Positions 12,186 to 23,924 of a DNA stretch of 64,000 nucleotides are shown here, piece by piece. The DNA lies in NCBI RefSeq assembly GCF_028372415.1, contig NC_092872.1, forward strand, positions 91,618,575-91,682,574, given 5' to 3'. Source of the DNA: Notamacropus eugenii (taxonomy: Eukaryota > Chordata > Mammalia > Diprotodontia > Macropodidae). Below the pieces are notes generated by a model. That model saw nothing but the letters and a program-made list of their open reading frames with translations, searched no databases and was not told the DNA's origin. The position numbers and the translations under genes are program-made. Every line of letters starts with the position of its first letter. Within the stretch, counting starts at the first letter, position 1.

Positions 12186-12310
12186 TAAAGTAATGGAGAA
12201 AATGTTAATAACGTAGATTAAGTTTTAAAATGTGTCATGTGTACTTTTTTGGGGGGGAGCTAATTGTTAAACATTTGCCAGCACACCCCAATGTGGAGGG
12301 GCTTCAGGAG
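12185..12310 (+). repeat. Unclassified interspersed repeat (copy 2)
   Basis: Homologous to 6205-6325: AACGTAGATTAAG, TTTTAAAATGTGTCATG, a G run, TTAAACATTTGCCAGCACAC. Confidence 0.6.
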
Positions 12311-12850
12311 ATTAGAGAAGGTTTGGAAGAGCTTCCCTAGTTAGTGAGCTAGGGAAGAATCAAAGGACTGCCTTGCTGCAGTGAGAATCCACTTGAAGTT
12401 GAAAACATACATTTGTAATGCTCCCAGTCAGTACAGTCATGACACTTCCTCCAGCTTTATTCAATGGCCTTATGAGTAGAAGCAAAGAAGGCTGTGGTGG
12501 AAATAATCAAGGACTGAGGTTTTGTCACTGAGAGCTCTTCTGATTCAAAAACAGAGAACAGTGTAAAAATTGACCCCTCCATTCAGGTGGTTATGGTTTA
12601 AGCCAAGGGAATGAAACTCTAAACATATAATTTAATGGAGGAGGTTAATCCTGCTTTGTTGATGTACCCATTACGAGCTAGCACAGACAAGCACTGCCAT
12701 TTGCAAAAACTTTGCAGACAGCTAGTTCAAGAAATGTTCATTAAATGCCTACTGTGTACAAGACATTGTGGTAGGTCCTGGACATCAAAAGACAAAAATG
12801 AAATGGTCTCAGTCTTCAAGGGGCTTCTCATTCTATAGGGAATAACTTAT
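12310..12850. other. Intergenic with an old repeat near 12725
   Basis: GAAATGTTCATTAAATGCCT, CTACTGTGTACAAGACATTG and TTCAAGGGGCTTCTCATTCT mark an ancient repeat at about 12725-12840. No gene. Confidence 0.45.
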
Positions 12851-13110
12851 TTAGGTGGTGACCTCCATGGAGCAGTGTGTTGAATTCTGACTTCTTGGAG
12901 TCAGGAAGTTTCCAATCCTGCCTCAGACACATCTAGTTGTGTATAATCCTATTCATGTCATTTAACTTTCCTGGTCTCATCTATAAAATGGAGAAAACAG
13001 TAACATTCACCTCCCAGGGTTTTTGTGAGTTTGAAATAAGATAATATCTGCACAGTGCTTTGCAAATATTCAAGAATGATATAAAAACTAGCTATCCTTT
13101 TCATCAGAAC
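12850..13110 (+). repeat. MIR-type SINE
   Basis: CTGCCTCAGACACATCTAGT, CTCATCTATAAAATGGAGAA and TTGCAAATATTCAAGAATG. Confidence 0.75.
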
Positions 13111-13355
13111 ATTAATTTATTTAGCAATTCCAAGTTCCCAGAGTGCATTACATACATTACCTCATTTGACTCTCCCAGAAACCAGAAACCAGAAACCCTT
13201 TTGGGCAAGTATGATTATCCCCATTTTACAAATGAAAAAATAAGGCAGATGGTGGTTAAGTGACCTGTTGATTATAACAAAACTAGTATATTTCAGAGGC
13301 AGGATTCGAATCCAAGTGTCTTCTGACTTTAAGTTTGATGGTCTTTTCACTCTAT
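13110..13355 (-). repeat. MIR-type SINE, minus orientation
   Basis: TTATCCCCATTTTACAAATG, GATGGTGGTTAAGTGACCTG and GGCAGGATTCGAATCCAAGT. It sits head-on against the previous MIR. Confidence 0.7.
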
Positions 13356-14755
13356 GCTATCTATCAATATATGCACAAAGAAATAAAAACAGTATGATTT
13401 GAGGGGTCCCCCCTTCCCAAGAACACTAATACCTGGGATAGATGGAATGCTGGCCAAGACTTGTCTATTACAAATGAACACTTATGAACCCTTGAATACA
13501 GAAAAAGTCTTCTGTCATCGGTAGACAATATTCCAGAGCACACATATATATATACAAGACAAAGTGACTTCTCCTTCCAGAGGCTCCAGTCCAGCTGGAC
13601 TTATCTGGAAGCAAAAGCAGACCCTGGTGGATTACTGCAGTTTCATTTCACTTCTAGGATATTCATTCATCCTACTTGGTCCAAAGACATCAAAACCATT
13701 ACCCAGAAGCCCCTATGTATGTGAGGCGGGGCCCAGGGACTGAAGAAAAAATAGTCTGTTAATCCTAGGGTGCCCACTGGCAAAGAAGTCATTTGATCCC
13801 AGGTTTCATCTGTCAAAGTCACTTTCCCCAAGGACTTTCTCCATTCACACAGACATCTGTTTTCATCTCTTTCCCAAGCTGTAATTTCTATCCTACCACC
13901 TTTTCCCAGGCCAGGGAAAGTATAGAATTGCTAGTCCTAAAATCTCTTTAGACACCCCTTGCTCAGATTCCAAACTCCCTTGTTGTACATGTCTTCACTG
14001 ACTTTTCTGGGGCTCCGCCTATGTCGTCTCCTTTTGTGTCTCCTTAGGTCCACTAAGTCTGTTAGAGGGGCAAATTTCCTTTCAAGGGGCAAGACCTTTC
14101 ACTCTGCCAAAGTCTATCAAGCATCATAAAGGTTACCCTAAAGAAACTGGGCAAATCTGTCTCCTGGGAAAGCAAGGAAATTCCATGGCTGTTTTTAAAA
14201 CTGACCAAGATAGCTGTACACATGCCAGGTCTCTTGCCAAGTGTAGACATGGATTTATCAGATTAATCTTTTCCCTTCTCCTGTTGCCCAAAGGTCCCCA
14301 GGTGATCTCAGGATAATTCTTCTGCCTCTTGAGTCATTCTAGGGATGAGAATTTTTCCCAGGTCTCAGGAAATTCTTGGGCGGAATCTTCTGGCATGTAA
14401 GTCCTCTTCTAACCCTGAGCAACCTGGACCACCTCTGAACATTGATCTTATCAAGAGGAAAGTGTGTCCTCTCCCTTCCCCACTTGGAAAAAGAGCCTTG
14501 CACTGGGCATTGTAAAAAGGATACAGAAAAGGGAAAGAGATGTAGTTTAAGCCTTCAGGAAGTTCCCAGTCTGATGGGGGAAGCTTGACTCCTTTCCCCC
14601 TACAAGAATTCCTATGAAAATGCAGAAAAATGAATGTAAGATTTATCAGAGAAGATTCTATTTAAAAAAAAAAAAGAAAACCCTCAAGGAAATACAGTAC
14701 AAAGCAAGTACAAGAGCAGAAAGGGAAGCCAGATCATAATTTAAAACTGTAAGGG
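13355..14755. other. Intergenic, nothing recognised
   Basis: About 1.4 kb without a repeat I can name or an ORF I trust. Confidence 0.45.
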
Positions 14756-14880
14756 ACCTTCACTTTACAGAAGGGGAAACTGAGACTGAGAAGTTAAATG
14801 ACTTGCCCAGAGTTACACAGCTAGTAAATGTCTGAGGTGCCTCCAGATTCAATACCTTATCCATTACAACATGCTGCCCA
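14755..14880 (-). repeat. MIR-type SINE, minus orientation
   Basis: GGGGAAACTGAGACTGAGAA, GACTTGCCCAGAGTTACACA and TCCATTACAACATGCTGCCC. Confidence 0.75.
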
Positions 14881-15740
14881 AAGTTAAAAGAAATGATTTG
14901 AACCATGCTCTCTTCTTCCACAGCTAGCCTATCCACTGGACACAGGAGCCCTGGTTTCAGAAAGGCTGCCCTCTCACTGACCACAAGCATTTCAAGCTTT
15001 CTTAAGGACAAACTGAGTTTGGAAAGGCCCTGGGGACACAATAATCTATCATGACGTTTGCCATGACGAGAACTGATGTGGAATTGCATGCTACGTTGAA
15101 TGGGGGGAAGGGGAGGAAATGGGGATGGGCAGGAAGAGAGAGTGGGGTTCATTCATTCTCCCTGAATGGACAAGGGCCCTATCTCCTTCCTGGATGCTGT
15201 CTAGTTTGTCAGGCAAGCACCATAATTTTATAGGTGATCAAGGACTGGTCACACTCCTATCCTGGAAGTAAAGGGCTGAAGCCATAACACAAACATATCC
15301 AAGAAAGGAAAAAATAAATCATAAAGGGAGGAGCAGGTCTTAGGAACCTGAACATTCGGGCTTATGGCCCCAGGGCTCTATTTTCCGCAGCCACAGGGGG
15401 ACCTACTAAAAAGGCTAGGGAAGATTTTTCTTGGCAGGGAAGGATTTGGTTTTCAATTCTGGCTCTTCTGAGGACGACCAACGTGACTTTGGAAAAGTCT
15501 TCTCTCTGGCCTCAGTTTCTCATCTGTAAAATGTGGGATGTGGATTTGATAACTTGTGGAGGGGAACAACCCAACACCTCCAGGAAGGGGGTAAATGGAC
15601 AAAGGGTTGAAGTGAAATAAGGATTCCGAGTATCCTTCAGCAGGGCTAGAAATGGGGTATGAGGACAGGAAGGCAAAAGAGGAAGGAAGACAGATATTAC
15701 TAGTCCATTGGTCTGAGCCAATGGACTGTCGTTGGATCTT
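14880..15740. other. Intergenic, MIR trace only
   Basis: A MIR-like core at about 15490-15560 (TTTCTCATCTGTAAAATGTG). No gene. Confidence 0.4.
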
Positions 15741-16181
15741 TGCTTTTCAAGTTTTATTTTTATATTACAAACATTTACAGATTACCCACCTCTTTGTAGC
15801 AGTTCTTTTATAACAATGTAAAACAATTAAGCAAAACTTGCAATATAATGACCTCATCTGAGAGTTTATGCAACATTCCACATCTGTAGCCAACCCCCCC
15901 CCCACATTTCTCTGTATTTAAAATAAATAATACAAATCTCTTTTCTCTAACTCCCATCTTCCTCATCCATTAGAAAAAAGAAAAACAAATTACTTGTAAT
16001 ATATATAATCAAGCAAAGCAAAATCCTTCATTGGTACTTCCTTTCTCTCTTCTGCGCCCCATATACCGCGCACATACACACACACGGACATCTATGCATA
16101 CAGCCAATACAGAAGTGTGTACCTATGTATGTGTCTGTGTATACGGAACCAATGGGAGATTTCGTTTTACTTGATTATACA

Positions 16182-16690
16182 TGTTGTCATTGTTTGTCCT
16201 CCATTTTCAAAGAGGATCGATGATGTCATGGGTCTTGACTCATGAATTGGATTTAAGTGAGGCAGAGTTGCACCGTCGTCAGCTTCACTCTCTCTTCCAG
16301 AGTCGCTGCAGTCCAGTGGCAGGAAAAAAGTCAAGACAACTGGTGACAGCCCAGGAGGCAGTAGATGACCTTGGCATCTTTGATGTCCCACCAAGCTGTA
16401 AGCACTCCACAGCGCCTGCTTCACTCACCTTCATGGCCGCTGGAACAAACTGTTCTCGTCTGCTCATTCTACCCAAGGAAGTCTTCAGATGACTAGAGTA
16501 GACATCCCCAGCTCACCGATGAGTTTGAGGCCTGTTGGTCATCCTCAACCTGGTTTAGCCTGTCTGCCAGGACAGTTTTCTAGGGTGTGGCTGCTGCTCA
16601 TGCTACAGCTTCTTGGAGCTACAGGTGAGATGCCAGGTAGACATCAAAGCAACACTGAACACCAGAGGCGCTAGTCTTTCCTGAACATCC
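16182..16690 (+). repeat. Long marsupial repeat, family unnamed (copy 1)
   Basis: About 500 bp, matching 36960-37470 in opposite orientation. Shared blocks: GATTTAAGTGAGG, GATGACCTTGGCATCTTTGA, GGAACAAACT, TTTGAGGCCTG, TTTAGCCTGTCTGCCA and GCCAGGTAGACA. The start (TTTGTCCTCCATTTTCAAAG) is shared with the composite SINEs. The ORFs on both strands are by-products. Confidence 0.75.
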
Positions 16691-16715
16691 CATACACTCC
16701 TTAATTATGCATATA

Positions 16716-16790
16716 CATATGTGTGTGTATATATATATATATATACACACACACATATATATATATATATACATGCATGCAGCTAATATA
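16716..16790. repeat. (TA)n/(CA)n microsatellite
   Basis: Alternating TA and CA/TG runs, self-complementary in part. Confidence 0.9.
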
Positions 16791-17099
16791 TATGTTTATG
16801 TGTGTATGTATATCTCATTATGTGCCCTAAACCCTTCACCTCATTGTGAGAGGTGAACAGTATGTTTGCTCATAGGTCCCCTGGAATCGTGGACAGTTAT
16901 TGTGTTGATTCTTGCAGCCTTCAAAATTGTCTTTGCGGTGGTGTTGTACAAATTGATTTCCTTCTCCCTCAGTTCATAAAAGTCTTCGATTGTCCATTTT
17001 TACGATATTGATGTTATAGTAGATAGCATTCCCCTGATCTTACTCACATTACTCGTCATCTTTATATTATGTGAGTTGCTCTTTTCCAGAATGCCATCC

Positions 17100-17265
17100 G
17101 CATCCAGCCTTAGACATTTACTACCTATGTAATCCTGAGCAAGTCACTTAACTTTCGTTTGCTGCAGTTTCCTTAACTATAAAGTGATCACTACAGCAGA
17201 TACCTCATAGAGTTGTCAAAGAGGATCAAATAAGATAATATTTGTAAAAAAGCGCTTAGCACATA
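17100..17265 (+). repeat. MIR-type SINE
   Basis: GAGCAAGTCACTTAACTTTC, TTCCTTAACTATAAAGTGAT and CAAATAAGATAATATTTG. Confidence 0.7.
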
Positions 17266-18095
17266 TTCCTTCCCCATCCTAAAAGAAGCCCAGACAAGCC
17301 TCATGTGAGGGAGGAAAATTTGGATGGGAATTAACAAGCAAGGGTTCTTAATCATTATTTTTACCAGTAAATGCAGAAAATGGTTGGAGGTTGTGTTAAT
17401 GTAGTGAGGCCAAGCTTGGGTAGGTTTGATCTCCATTCAGGTCAGTTAGCTACACATAGAGAAAAGCTCTGCTCTGTGGGTGACTTCTAAGCCATCCACA
17501 ATGTTACAAATATGCATCATTCATCACAAGGGGGACAGAATGAAAGAGTGTGGATGATTCAATATGAGTTCATCATGACCAGAAAAGAATAATTGACTAA
17601 TGATGGCGGGTCATCTTCCTTCATGAAAGGCAGCATGTTTTGTACATGTGATGTCAGGAGGGAGGAGGGAGCAGTAGAAGACTGAGTTGCTAGATTGTAT
17701 GACATCATATGGATGTGCTCTGCTAGCTTCAGGGAGGGATCTAATGCATCCTGCAAAGGGTCTGGGAGACTGGAGCTCAGCAGGTTTAATAATTTAATTT
17801 AATTATTATATTATATTATAATATTCTACTAATTATTAATTAATTTAATAATTCCAATCCAATAAACATTCATTAAACTTGTATGTGCCACTATGCTAAG
17901 TGGGAGGGATATAATTAATAAACAGTGTCTGCTCTCAAGAAGCTTAAAATTCAATAATGGGAGGGGAGAACAACACACAGAAAAAGAGACAGGAAAGGTG
18001 GAGCAGAGGCTGCAAGGGGCATCTTGTCTCATGGAGTTGGGATCAGGTAGAGAAGTGATGTAGAGTGAAGGGAGCCCAAAAAGCTAGCATCAAGC
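17265..18095. other. Intergenic, AT-rich low complexity and an old repeat
   Basis: AATT-rich tract at about 17785-17850. An old repeat with CAATAAACATTCATTAAACT at about 17858-17960. No gene. Confidence 0.5.
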
Positions 18096-18099
18096 ATTT

Positions 18100-18265
18100 C
18101 TTTGCTTCTTTTTTTGGCGGGCGGACAGGCAATCAGGGCTGGTGACTTATCCAGGGTTAAGTGACTCACACAGCTAATAAGTGTCTGAGGCCAGATTTGA
18201 ACTCTGCAAGATGAGTCTTCCTGATTCCAAGCTTGGTGCTCTATCCATGGCACCGTCTAGCTATC
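18100..18265 (-). repeat. tRNA-derived SINE, minus orientation
   Basis: AAGTGACTCACACAGCTAAT, GTCTGAGGCCAGATTTGAAC and GGTGCTCTATCCATGGCACC. Confidence 0.8.
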
Positions 18266-18585
18266 CCCATTTCCTTCTGTCTAGACATCTCCAACTCGAA
18301 CCCTACCCCAGATCTATATCCATCTGACAGCCTCCGACCTGTTTGAAAGAAGGCAAGAGCTGTCTCCAATTTTCTGTAGAGAAACTTGCCTGTAGAGAAC
18401 TCCAGCATCCAGGGAGCCGTAATGCCATTATCCATTTTATCTTCTCTGAATAATTAGTATCTAGGAACCTCTAAGGGAGGAAAAAGCTAAGGTGGAGAAG
18501 CTTTCTAAGGCAGAGTTGGGCCCTTAGGAGTAGAAACTGAAGGGGGCTCCCTCAAAAGGGAAAAACAGCTAGAGGTACAATGGAC
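18265..18585. other. Intergenic, nothing recognised
   Basis: No gene or clear repeat. Confidence 0.4.
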
Positions 18586-18589
18586 TCCA

Positions 18590-18760
18590 AACACTGGATT
18601 TGGTCAGGAAGACATGAGTTAAAATACGACCTCACATTTCTCATCCACAAAATGGGGAAAATAGTAGGTTATTGTGGGAATCAAATGACACGATATATGT
18701 AAAGAACTTTGTAAGCATTCAAGTGTTATATAAATGCTAGCTGGTATTATTAGTATAAAG
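18590..18760 (+). repeat. MIR-type SINE
   Basis: CATCCACAAAATGGGGAAAA, TGGGAATCAAATGACACGAT and ATAAATGCTAGCTGGTATTA. Confidence 0.75.
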
Positions 18761-18762
18761 GC

Positions 18763-18990
18763 AACGAGGTGGTGCAGTCGATAGAGCACCAAGCCTGGAG
18801 AAACACCTGAGGTCAAATCTGGCCTCAGGCACTAGCTCTGTGACTCTTAGCAACTCACCTAACAGTGTTTGCCTCAGTTTCCTCATCTGTAAAATGATCT
18901 GGAGAGGAAATGGCAAACCACTCCAGTATCTTTGCCAAGAAAACCCCTAATGGGGTCATAAAGAATCAAATATGACTGAACAAAAATTAT
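18763..18990 (+). repeat. tRNA-derived SINE with RTE-like tail
   Basis: Head GCAACGAGGTGGTGCAGTCG, body CCTCATCTGTAAAATGATCT, tail TAATGGGGTCATAAAGAATC and ATGACTGAACA. Ends just before the 30-bp minisatellite. Confidence 0.85.
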
Positions 18991-19014
18991 TAGTATTAGG
19001 AAAGGTCCTACAGC

Positions 19015-19190
19015 AGTGAGTACAGTACTGATGGACATTAGCACAGTGAGTACAGTACTGATGGACATTAGCACAGTGAGTACAGTACTGATGGACATTA
19101 GCACAGTGAGTACAGTACTGATGGACATTAGCACAGTGAGTACAGTACTGATGGACATTAGCACAGTGAGTACAGTACTGATGGACATTA
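19015..19190 (+). repeat. Perfect 30-bp minisatellite, about six copies
   Basis: The unit AGTGAGTACAGTACTGATGG plus ACATTAGCAC repeats without any mismatch from about 19015, and the last copy is cut short at 19190. It is open in several frames and so gives 10-residue peptide repeats (MSTVLMDIST on +, MSISTVLTVL on -). Identity of all copies implies recent expansion. There are no spacers. Confidence 0.98.
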
Positions 19191-19199
19191 ATGGAGCCC

Positions 19200-19405
19200 T
19201 TTAAAATCTGTGAAGTGCCTTATGCAGTCCCTTTATTTAAACCTCACACCAACCATGTATGGAAGATACTTCAGGCATTATTATCTCCATTTGACAGATA
19301 AGAAAACTGAGGCTCAGAAATGTTAAATTACTTGCCCAGGGTCACACCGTTACTTGTATCAGAGCTAGTATTTGAATCCAGATTTTTCCATCCCTGTGTT
19401 GTATC
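19200..19405 (-). repeat. MIR-type SINE, minus orientation
   Basis: TTTGACAGATAAGAAAACTG and CTTGCCCAGGGTCACACCGT. Confidence 0.75.
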
Positions 19406-20480
19406 TATTATGAAATGAAACTTGGAGCGATAACTGGTACTTTTTGTCCTTTTTCCAGTGGGGGATGGGGGTGCAGTGGCAGCCAACAGCAGGAGAAAAC
19501 CTGGCTTCCCGGGAACTGGTCCAGCGTGCCTTTTGGAGTCTCCCTCTCAAATCAATTCCCCTTGTGTTCAGTTGGCCAAACCTGAGCTGCACCATCTTCC
19601 CTGCACTTTCACTTCTACCCCATAATACCACTGCTGCTGAATTTCTTTCTTTTCCCCCTTGGCTTGTGAGTTTTCTCTCCTTGTGTTGCACTATAGGAGC
19701 GAACATGTGGTCAACAGCTTCATAGAAAGCCAGACACAGGAGGGGGCAAATGCATACTCCCTTCCCTCCCACACCATCCTCCTCCCTTCTTGTCTTGTTC
19801 TGACATAACTAGAGATGCAAAGATTCAACCTTTTCTTTCTCCTAGATTCCAACCTCCTGGCAGCCTTTCCCCAAGACCTGGTGACTGATTCCTGTCGGCT
19901 CATCAGGACCTCGTGACTGTGTTTGGCAGCCAGAGCTGCTCTGGCCACAGAATGCCAGATGCGTGTGACCCAGAGTGTAAAGCCAAAAACCTATAAGAGG
20001 AGGGCAGGAAAGGTCCCCAGGGATTGGGGCGGGGGGGAGAGAAATTGCTTCCCTTTGTTGAGAATGAAGGTTGCAGAAAACAAAGGACTTGGGGCCCTGC
20101 CACCCTTTCCCCTACCTAACTGAAGCTGAGACCAATACTTCCCAAGAGACATGGGGTGTATATCAGTATGCAAACACCACTGGGCACTCACTTTGAAAAG
20201 AGAACTGACTTAAATATGGCAGGATTTTCAGGTCAATGATACGAAGTGCTTATATAAGATGCACATCTGGCTACCTTAGAACATTATCCTGGGCCTCTTT
20301 TGCATGGACACTGGCCTGTAGCTTGCTCAGTCCTTACGAAATCCTAAGGAGCCACAAGAGAAGATTGATGAGGTCCTATGAGCCTAGACCGTCTGTGTGG
20401 GAAGGTTGTGATTTCCACCTCTGCTTCCTATCTCTCTCAAGGCCCTGTGACCCACTAACTATTCCTCCAAGATTCTTTTC
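19405..20480. other. Intergenic, nothing recognised
   Basis: Several overlapping ORFs of 66-135 codons on both strands, none with a recognisable domain. No clear repeat. Confidence 0.4.
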
Positions 20481-20484
20481 ATAA

Positions 20485-20900
20485 CAGGTAGAGCACTAGA
20501 ATGGAAATCAGGAAAGCCTGAGTTCAAAGGCTGGCTCTGCCACTTACTAGCTGTGTGACCCTGGATAACTCAGTTAAATTCCCCAAGTCTCAGTTTCCTT
20601 ATCTGCAAAATGAGGATAACAGTATCTGAAGTACCAATGTCAGGAGGTTGTGAGGATCCAGGGCTATGCTGATTCCTCGGTTCCTTAGTTTTGGGGAATG
20701 GTACTACATTGTCGTATATCAAAGACAGCATCGGGAAGCCTGACTTATGGTACTAGCTCTGCCTCTATGTTATGTGATTTGAGTAAGTCCCTTCTAGCCT
20801 CTTGGCCTCAGTTTCCCCATCTTATAAAACAAGAGGATTATACTGAATGGTTTTTAAGGTCCTGATCAGCTTAAAAATCTTATAATTCTGTGATGGCTTG
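20485..20900 (+). repeat. Two MIR-type SINEs in series
   Basis: First at about 20485-20660 (CACTTACTAGCTGTGTGACC; TATCTGCAAAATGAGGATAA), second at about 20720-20895 (GGCCTCAGTTTCCCCATCTT; AGAGGATTATACTGAATGG). Confidence 0.75.
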
Positions 20901-21410
20901 CCTGAATCTACTGAGAAAACCTGGCACCTACACCACTAATAAAGGCTCTGGAAAGGACTGAGTCCTGTGTAGGCCTAACCCTGGGGGAGGTTTTGCAATT
21001 CAGAAACCTTTTTTAAAGAGAACTTTTTGGGAAGAACCTGTTTCAGTTCCTTCCTGGAACTCCAAAGGGAGAAGAGGGGGAAAACCAGGTTGAAAAGAAA
21101 ACTGGGAGACTGAAGTTGTCTATGGGATTGTTCAAGTCTGGAGAGTTCTGTTTTGGCTCCCCTGAAATCCAGATGCATAGATCTCCCTTCTCATGCTTTC
21201 AAAAGCAGTTTCTTTTTTTTTTTTTAATTTGTCTTAATGCTTTTTTTTTCCCTTCTAACATTACTGCTATCACTTGGCTATAACTTCACTTTCCCCATAG
21301 AACTCTCCCTTATAACCAAATACAATTAGCCAAAATACATCAGCACAGATTTATTTTGAAAGATGAAATAACAATGGAATTATACTCTCTTTTTTAAAAA
21401 TTATATTCTT
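20900..21410. other. Intergenic, poly-T tract
   Basis: Poly-T around 21210-21250, otherwise nothing recognised. Confidence 0.4.
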
Positions 21411-21565
21411 ACAGTGGAAAGAGTTTTGAAGCCAGAGGATCTGGGTATGAAACTTGTCTCTGTCACCTGTACGACCTTGAGCAACTCACAACTTCTGTTT
21501 CCTCATCTGTAAAATAAAGGAGTTGAACTACATGTCTTCAAAGGTCTCTAAATCTATGAACCTAT
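21410..21565 (+). repeat. MIR-type SINE
   Basis: TTTCCTCATCTGTAAAATAA and GGAGTTGAACTACATGTCTT. Confidence 0.7.
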
Positions 21566-22615
21566 AACACTGGTAATGTCTGAAAAAGTATGCCACATTC
21601 TGCTACAACCTCTCCCAAGAGGCATACTTGCCTGCCAGTCCTCTGAAGTCACAAATCATTCTTGTATTGATCAGAGCCCTTTCCATGTTGATTTCCTCAA
21701 AAGCAATTTCTATTAGAAGCTATTAGGGAGTTAGAGATGCCTATTTCAGTGGTTGCTGTGGATGATAGGAGGTTTTCACCTCTTGTGAATGGAAAATAAG
21801 GGGTTCTCTCATTTTTGAAAACCTCTCCACTCTGTTCTCCCTTCTGCTTTAGTTCTGAGACTTTTAAAGTCAAAGAGTGGCCTGACCTGCTTCTCCTCTC
21901 TGCTTGGGGATTCTGTAGGAACTCCTGAACTCCCCTCAGCTCTTTTCCATTTGAGGTTCTGCCTAGGGTAATTTTTCATATCCTCTGCAATAACTCAGCC
22001 CAGAGGTCTCTCACCTGTCTCCACTGAAGTTGAGTACCAAGGGTTTCTTTTTCATATTAGATAAGAGGAGGTTTTAAGATACCAGTTTCTTGAAAGATGT
22101 CCAGAAACATTATGAGGAAACTGGCTTTCAGGGACCCTTTGACCAGAATCCTGACTAAATTGATACTTTCCAAACAAGAAATATTCCTCTAACCAATTAC
22201 CATCTCCCCTCCTCTTTTGACCTCCACCTTCTTTTCTACCACCCCTGATGAATTGTACCAGACGGGACAGTTTTTCTCTGCCCATCACCATACAGATCTA
22301 CTTTTAGAAGAAGGCCCCATTTAATTCCCTCAAAAGGAGAGGAATCTAGGTTTCCAAAATGAAATGGGTTTCTGTTCTTTCCTGTCTCCAGATTCCCAGT
22401 GGGGAGGAAGAAGCTGGCCCTAATGATTTCCTTCTAACTCTTTTTGCATGTAATACTCACCTCTCCCCAACCACAAGAGGATAAGAAATCATTCATTGGT
22501 GGAACTATGTCCAAAAAGCCTAGAACTCTCTCACATGTTCCTCAAGGCAGGAACAAAGGATGATAGCAGTACCTGGCAGGAACCGTCTACCAAAGAGGTT
22601 GAGTCATTGGGATTT
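21565..22615. other. Intergenic, nothing recognised
   Basis: About 1 kb of unique-looking sequence. No credible ORF. Confidence 0.45.
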
Positions 22616-22619
22616 ATAG

Positions 22620-22760
22620 AGAAAGTCAAAGCAGGAAGGAGCCTCTGAGATCATCCAATCCAGTACTCTCATTTCAAAGAAGAGGAAGTGGTCCCCTGGG
22701 AAGATAAGTGACTTGTCCAAGGTCATGCACTGAAGCTAGCTGCAGACCTGAGATTAGCAT
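22620..22760 (-). repeat. MIR-type SINE, minus orientation
   Basis: GAGATCATCCAATCCAGTAC and GTGACTTGTCCAAGGTCATG. Confidence 0.6.
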
Positions 22761-23178
22761 CTCAAGAATCAAGTGTTGGGGAGGGGAGCAGGAGGGGCCT
22801 TCTGACTGTAAAGTTTCACCTGACTATCCTGTGATCTGGGTAATCGAGTTCTGACTACTCCTCACAAAACCATAAATTCTGAAAATGCCAGTCTCTGTAA
22901 CTTGCTTTACTCCTGTCTGCTGGGTACCCCGCTGTGACCTCCCGTGTGATTTCTGTCCCTCTCTTCTCTCCCACTAGGCGGGTAAGCGCTGAGAAGGTGA
23001 GAACCTAAAGGGAAAATCCCTTTGTGGAAGGGGATGAGAAGAAACTCTATCACTTCGTCTGGGGAAGGGGAGGTTCTGGCTGGCCATGCAAAGCACCCCG
23101 CTCCTCCTGCCTTTCTTTCTGAGGTCCGGAGGGACCCTCCAGCCCCCTAGTTATTTGTTATTATGAAGGTCTGAACAG

Positions 23179-23722
23179 ATATATGCACGTACTATATGTG
23201 TATGTATGTATGTGTACATGCGTGCACGTGCATGTGTGCATGTGTATATGTGCGTGTGTATGAGCATATGTGTATGTATATGTATGTGTGCGTGTGTATA
23301 TGTATGTGTGTGCATGTGTGTATATGTGTGTGCATGTGTATGTGTGTACGTGTATGTGCGCGTGTATGTGTAAGTATGTGTGTGCATGTGTGTATATGTA
23401 TGGGTATATGAGCATGTGTGCATATGTATGTGCATGTATATGTACATGTGTATGCGTGTATGTGTATGTGTACGTGTATGTGCGCGCATGTGTATGTGTG
23501 TACGTGTATGTGCATGTATATGTATGGGTGTATGTGTGTGCATGTGTGTATGTGTATGTGTGCGTATATGTGTATGTACATGTATGTGTGTGCATGTGTG
23601 TGTATATGTGTGCATGTGTATATGTATGTGTGTACGTGTATGTGCGCACGCGTGTGTATGTATGTGCATGTGTGTATATGTATGTGTGTGTACGTGTGTG
23701 TGTACGTGTATGTGCATGTGTA
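23179..23722. repeat. Compound (TG/TATG/CG)n microsatellite, about 540 bp
   Basis: Almost strictly alternating purine and pyrimidine (TGTATG, TGTGCG, ATGCAC and the like), with only a few breaks, ending about 370 bp before the SNN TATA-like box. It gives long, meaningless ORFs in several frames (Met-Cys-Val-Tyr or His-Thr-Tyr proteins). Such tracts favour Z-DNA. Confidence 0.95.
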
Positions 23723-23879
23723 GGCTAGCCACCTGATAGCCAGCCCCGCCTCCCCCTGCCCGGGCCAGTCAAACGTTCCATTCCGCTGTCTGTCCCTCCT
23801 TCTCGGCGCTCCCCCCTTTAGCCCCACCCCCTTTCTCCTCCTCCTTCTCCCTTCCCCCAAATTCTTCCCTCTATTGTTT

Positions 23880-23924
23880 CCCCAGCCCCAGCCCCAGCTC
23901 AGCCCCAGCCCAGCCCCAGCCCCC
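23880..23924 (+). repeat. CCCCAG short tandem repeat upstream of SNN promoter
   Basis: Seven to eight near-perfect CCCCAG or CCCAG units. The complementary strand has repeated GGGG runs separated by 2-3 bases, a possible G-quadruplex about 200 bp upstream of the TATA-like box. Confidence 0.8.

Larger units (their letters stand above)
15740..17065 (-). repeat. L1 3' part interrupted by a younger repeat and microsatellite
   Basis: 15740-16180 and 16790-17065 look like one minus-orientation L1 3' region (GCAACATTCCACATCTGTAG; ATCAAGCAAAGCAAAATCCT). Between them lie the repeat at 16182-16690 and a TA/CA microsatellite. Confidence 0.55.

Noticed and set aside
16167-16492. Overlapping ORFs on both strands, similar to ORFs at 37140-37562
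   Set aside because: They come from two copies of the same interspersed repeat. Open frames on both strands at once argue against a protein.
19015-19190. Possible CRISPR-like array
   Set aside because: Copies are head-to-tail with no spacers, and the DNA is vertebrate. It is a minisatellite.
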